A stretch of DNA of 64,000 bases from the NCBI GenBank assembly GCA_934045075.1, contig OW203732.1, positions 18,259,889 to 18,323,888 on the forward strand. Reading direction: 5' to 3'. The notes under the pieces were generated by a model that was given only the letters and a program-made list of their open reading frames with translations, did not search any database and had not been told where the DNA came from. Both the position numbers and the translations under genes were made by a program. The DNA is from Yponomeuta sedellus (Eukaryota; Arthropoda; Insecta; Lepidoptera; Yponomeutidae). Positions 24,201 to 30,200 of this stretch are shown one piece after another (position 1 is the first letter of the stretch; every line of letters starts with the position of its first letter).

Positions 24201-27200
24201 CCCACCTGGTCGGAGAGCGGCCTACACTACGTTTGCCGAGTCGCGGTCTCCACTCAAGAACACGTTTACTCCAACGGTTGTCGGTTCTTCGCGAGATATG
24301 GCCAGCCTACTGCCACTTCAGCTTGCTGATTCCCTGAGCTATGTCGATAAATAAAGAATGTGTCAAGTGAATCCCACCGTCTCCCGCAGGTGTCCCGCGT
24401 GCAGCTGCCGCGCGGGCTGTACCTGGGCTACCTGAAGCTGCAGTCGTCGGTGGAGGTGGTGCGCGTGGTCGCGCCGGCGCGCACGCCCAACGTGCCGCCG
24501 CACACGCGCGTGCGCGACAACCCGCACGTCTCCGCGTGAGTACACCTGCCCTGAGTTAGGCTTAGCACGCATTGGGACAACCCGCACGTCTCCGCGTGAG
24601 TACACCTGCCCTGAGTCAGGCTTAGCGCGCATTGGGACAACCCGCACGTCTCCGCGTGAGTACACCTGCCCTGAGTTAGGCTTAGCACGCATTGGGACAA
24701 CCCGCGCGTCTCCGCGTGAGTACACCTGCCCTGAGTTAGGCTTAGCACGCATTGGGACAACCCGCACGTCTCCGCGTGAGTACACCTGCCCTGAGTTAGG
24801 CTTAGCACGCATTGGGACAACCCGCGCGTCTCCGCGTGAGTACACCTGCCCTGAGTTAGGCTTAGCACGCATTGGGACAACCCGCACGTCTCCGCGTGAG
24901 TACACCTGCCCTGAGTCAGGCTTAGCGCGCATTGGGACAACCCGCACGTCTCCGCGTGAGTACACGTGCCCTGAGTTAGGCTTAGCACGCATTGGGACAA
25001 CCCGCGCGTCTCCGCGTGAGTACACCTGCCCTGAGTTAGGCTTAGCACGCATTGGGACAACCCGCACGTCTCCGCGTGAGTACACCTGCCCTGAGTTAGG
25101 CTTAGCACGCATTGGGACAACCCGCGCGTCTCCGCGTGAGTACACCTGCCCTGAGTTAGGCTTAGCACGCATTGGGACAACCCGCACGTCTCCGCGTGAG
25201 TACACCTGCCCTGAGTCAGGCTTAGCACGCATTGGGACAACCCGCACGTCTCCGCGTGAGTACACCTGCCCTGAGTTAGTCTTAGCACGCATTGGGACAA
25301 CCCGCACGTCTCCGCGTGAGTACACCTGCCCTGAGTTAGGCTTAGCACGCATTGGGACAACCCGCACATCTCCGCGTGAGTACACCTGCCCTGAGTTAGG
25401 CTTAGCACGCATTGGGACAACCCGCACGTCTCCGCGTGAGTACACCTGCCCTGAGTTATGCTTAGCACGCATTGGGACAACCCGCACGTCTCCGCGTGAG
25501 TACACCTGCCCTGAGTTAGGCTTAGTACGCATTGGGACAACCCGCACGTCTCCGCGTGAGTACACCTGCCCTGAGTCAGGCTTAGCACGCATTGGGACAA
25601 CCCGCACGTCTCCGCGTGAGTACACCTGCCCTGAGTTAGTCTTAGCACGCATTGGGACAACCCGCACGTCTCCGCGTGAGTACACCTGCCCTGAGTTAGG
25701 CTTAGCACGCATTGGGACAACCCGCACATCTCCGCGTGAGTACACCTGCGCTGAGTTAGGCTTAGCACGCATTATGATTACGCATTGCAACAAGCAAGAT
25801 AAAACCGATATTTTGTAACCGATGAAACCGACAAACGTCAAGTAAACTCAGCACGCATTATGATTGCGCATTGGGACAACCCGCACGTCTCCGCGTGAGT
25901 ACACCTGCGCTAACTAAGGTTTAGTACGCATTATGATGGCGCGTTGGGAAAACCCGCACGTCTCCGCGTGAGTACAGCTGCCCTGTGTTAGGCTTAGCAC
26001 GCATTATGATTACGCATTGGGACAACCCGCACATCTCCGTGTGATTACACCTGCGCAAACTAAGGTTTAGCACGCATTATGATTGCACATTGGGACAACC
26101 CGTACGTCTCCGCGTGAGTACACCTGCCCTGAGTTAGGCTTAGCTCGCATTATGATTGCGCATTGCAACAAGCAAGATAAAACCGATATTTTGTAACCGA
26201 TGAAACCGACAAACGTCAAGTAAACTCAGCACGCATTATGATTGCGCATTGGGACAACCCGCACGTCTCCGCGTGAGTACACCTGCGCTAACTAAGGTTT
26301 AGTACGCATTATGATGGCGCGTTGGGAAAACCCGCACGTCTCCGCGTGAGTACAGCTGCCCTGCGTTAGGCTTAGCACGCATTATGATTACGCATTGGGA
26401 CAACCCGCACATCTCCGTGTGATTACACCTGCGCAAACTAAGGTTTAGCACGCATTATGATTGCACATTGGGACAACCCGTACGTCTCCGCGTGAGTACA
26501 CCTGCCCTGAGTTAGGCTTAGCACGCATTATGATTGCGCATTGCGACAACCCGCACTTGTCCGCGTAAGTACACCTGCCCTGAGTTAGGCTTAGCACTCA
26601 CTATGATTGCGCATTGCGACAACCCGCACTTGTCCGCGTGAGTACACCTGCCCTGAGTTAGGCTTAGCACTCACTATGATTGCGCATTGCGACAACCCGC
26701 ATGTCTCCGCGTGAGTACACCTGCGCTGAGTTTGGTTTAGCACGCATTATGATTGAAGAAAAAGAAGAAGTAAGTATATTTATTTACAAACATAGTACTA
26801 AAAACGTACAGAACCGGACTAATAACAATGAAATTCAATACGAACACAAGTAAAAACAATAGAAACAAATAATACGTATAAAATTAAAATAAAAGGATTG
26901 CGCATTGGGACAACCCGCACGTCTCCGTGTGCGTACACCTGCGCTAACCTTAAAAAATTCATCTATTTGTGGGGTTCGGTACCTCAAAAGGAAAAAACGC
27001 AACTGGATTATATTCTTTTTTAATGCACTAACCCGTGCTAAGGGCAATTTTAAAAACCTATTTAGCAGCTAAAAATTCAACCCATGCAGGGGCTCGAACC
27101 CGCGACCTCTGCTCAGCTCATTTAGGTCAGTTGGGAGAGCGCTGGCACGGTTGGCCAGAGGTCGCGGGTTATATCTTTATTTCTAGATGACTTTACTTTG

Positions 27201-30200
27201 ATCTATGATCCACATGAACTTCGTTAAGAGGTTGTATGGTAATGACATGAACTTCGTTAAGAGGTTGTATGAAATTTCGAACCTCTTTACACTATTCTCT
27301 GTACGTAATTTTCACTGATGCCGTGAGTCGCCCATTGGCTCAATTGGTAGAGCGCTGGCACGGATAGCCAGAGGTTGCGGGTTCGAATCCCGGCATGGGT
27401 GAAATTTTTAGCCTCTAAATAGGTTTTTAAATTTGTTCCTTAGCACGAGTTAGTGCATTAAAATAAAAATAGTATGGTCATAACTATGTTTAGAAATATT
27501 TTTTGTAGATTTGCGAAAGAAATATATTTGTATTTCTCCTTTTTCACAGCGAAGAATGGGACTACCTTCGAAGTCAAGCCAGCACCGCCACCGAGGAGCA
27601 AAACAATCTAGTGTCAATTAGCAGCAGCAATCAGAACAGACAGCCCTCAGAATCTCAAGAAATATTCCTCGACCAAATTGCCGCTGCCGCCCGAAAACTG
27701 TTCAAGGAAATGGAGATAGCCATTGATAGCGCTATTACACACAGAATCTACGACTTAGAAGTGGTGGAACTAAGCAATGATGTAAGTTTCATCATGGTGT
27801 GCCCCCCGTCGGAGCTGGCATGCTCCGTGCCGGGACAAAAGGAGATACTGCTCCAAAGAGGTGATTTACTGAGCCTGCCGATACAAGCGTTCGAGATGAT
27901 CCACCTTCAGACATACCATAGTAACATTCTGAACAAATACGCCAAGCTGAGCTGTGTTTTGGAGCTAGACCTGGCTTTGGCAGCCCACTCGCACAGAGAA
28001 GCGTTTTCTTCTACAGAGTTGCAGACGGCCAGAGAAAGACTGACGAAGTTAGAAGAGCTGCAGAATAATCTGAACGCCGTATGGAAGACAGAGCGCTGGC
28101 TCATGGATTTGATTTGCTTTGCCCGCGATAAGGACAAAGCCACGCCAAGTTCCGGTATATTGCTCAAACACGTCCTAGACAAGACTCCTTCCCAAACTTG
28201 CCTCGACGGCACCGATGGCCAGAGCGGTGACAAAGACGGGCTTCACGTCGACTTCCTTCAAATTCCTTCAAGAGATGGAAAGATCACCAAAACGTCTCCA
28301 GGTAGAGGGTCATGGCCTGGCCCAGCAGGGAATGGAAACCACGCTAACCTACACCCAGAATTCAGCAAGTCGGAACAGCACTTGAGCTTAGCGCCGCGTC
28401 AAACTTCAGTTTCAACTTTAAATCTAAGTAGTTCACAATACCTTAGCGCTGACTCTAATAAGCATTCCCGTAAGAACAGCGCCGATTCCCAATATACACA
28501 TTCCAGTGCCATCAGCAATAACTACTTGAGTAGCAACTCCCAATTCGACATCAAGTCCTCAGGATCTCATACTAGCATCTCCAGTCGGCTACCGCCGTCC
28601 CGAAGTGAAGACACGCTTGTCCTTCAGAACGAAAACGTAGACCCACAACCAAGACCCAATAACATCAACACAAGTATGTCCACAACATCAAGCCCTCTGC
28701 TGACAGTTAAAGGGTATTACCCTGGGAGCATGATCAGCGTCAGAGGAAAGAATGTCACGGAGTCCGCCCAAAGTCTGTCCAGTGATTCGGAAAGCCAGAG
28801 CTGCCCGATAACCGCCACTTCAGTTCCTGTCAAAAACCGTCCGCAGTCTAAGCACCAGCAACGAAACACTTGCAACGTCATATCCTCGAAAAGCATGACC
28901 AACGTGAAGTCTTCGGACATTGATTACACGGACACCGGGCAAGATTTGTTCGTAAAGCCAGCGTGTATGAAGAGACAGCCGCTGTTAGAGACTCAAGAAG
29001 ACGCGGAGTTCAGCAATAAGGTCTCGAAGACTGAGGATAGAATGATGAAGAGCGACAGTGAAGATAGCAGCAAGACAGCTGAAGCGGCAAGGGTACCGGA
29101 CCAGCCAGGGATTTTGCAGGTGAGAAAAATAATTAAATGAGTGGTTATCATCAAAAATAGGTTTTCACAAAAAAGTTTTCATTAGTTCCCCAAAGAGGTC
29201 ATTCTTAGACGAGGATCTAGGAAAAAGTTTTGACCTGTATGGTTTTCACAAAAAAACATAGTCACATAGTCTGTAAAATATAGCTTGAGCTCCACGACAG
29301 CTGTCACACTGACAGGGCTAGGAATAGGACAATGTCGACATCAAATGTCACTTAAAGAGTGTTTGATAACATTGTATGGAAAGAAGAATTTGGAGAAGTT
29401 GGAAACATAAATAATAATTAATAATAAATATTCATGGACATATTACACAGATCGCGTTAGACTAAGTACAACTAAATGACTTGTGTTATAGGTGCTAATT
29501 CGACGATAGATTTAATACAATACATAGATAACATCCAAAACCCGAGACAAACTAGAAAAGTTCGTTTCCTAGTTTGACCCGGCCGGGGATCGAACCCGAG
29601 ACCTACGGTTTTACAGCAGCGTGCCAAACCGCTGCGCCACCGAGGCCGTCGTGAAATCAAACAAGAGAAATATAATTTTACAAAGTTTTATTTAAGTAGA
29701 GGTGTATCGTAATATCCCTAAATCAGTTTCTGATTACAATTTTCCTTTTAACGCTCTTTTTATATGAAAATTCAATGTTTCTTAGTATTTTAGCCAATGA
29801 TGGTAAGCTACAAATTTGCATAAACAAATTTGCCTCTTTAAGTGTCGCTACCAATTTTCTTAATGTGGGTAATTGTCCTCTTGAGTAATATGCGTAGATC
29901 TGGTTGTAGATTGCGGCGGCGTCAAAACTATCAACCTCTGTGACGGAAGAAGTTTTTATTCTCTTTATTTGGCGATGAAAAATTTTTAATTACTTCATCT
30001 TCAGGCATCTCGCTTGATGACTCTCCGTACTTTTATTTGCTAATACGGACCACCGTAGATCGTCCAATACCAAGAGCATCCGCAACTCTGTCACACACTC
30101 GCTCTAATGGCAGAAGCGGACCGCCGCCGTTTTGGTTTTCGCGCGTGAAATATTCGCGCAAACTAATTACAAACTCACGGCATTCACTGTTCAAACAGTT

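Noticed and set aside
24363..25841. Long minus-strand frames (492 and 446 codons) with 20-residue repeats
   Set aside because: They arise because the minisatellite period of 60 is divisible by three. They run antisense to a known exon and have no start or domain of their own.
24516..26945. CRISPR-like array
   Set aside because: The whole unit repeats without unique spacers, in a eukaryotic intron.
27330..27402. Functional tRNA gene
   Set aside because: Box A and B and a T arm are present, but the anticodon loop lacks U33 and the sequence is part of a repeated mobile element. The same applies to 6545-6621, 21957-22100, 55940-56030 and 61595-61700.
27907..28233. 108-codon minus-strand ORF
   Set aside because: Antisense shadow of wake exon J, which is supported by family sequence.
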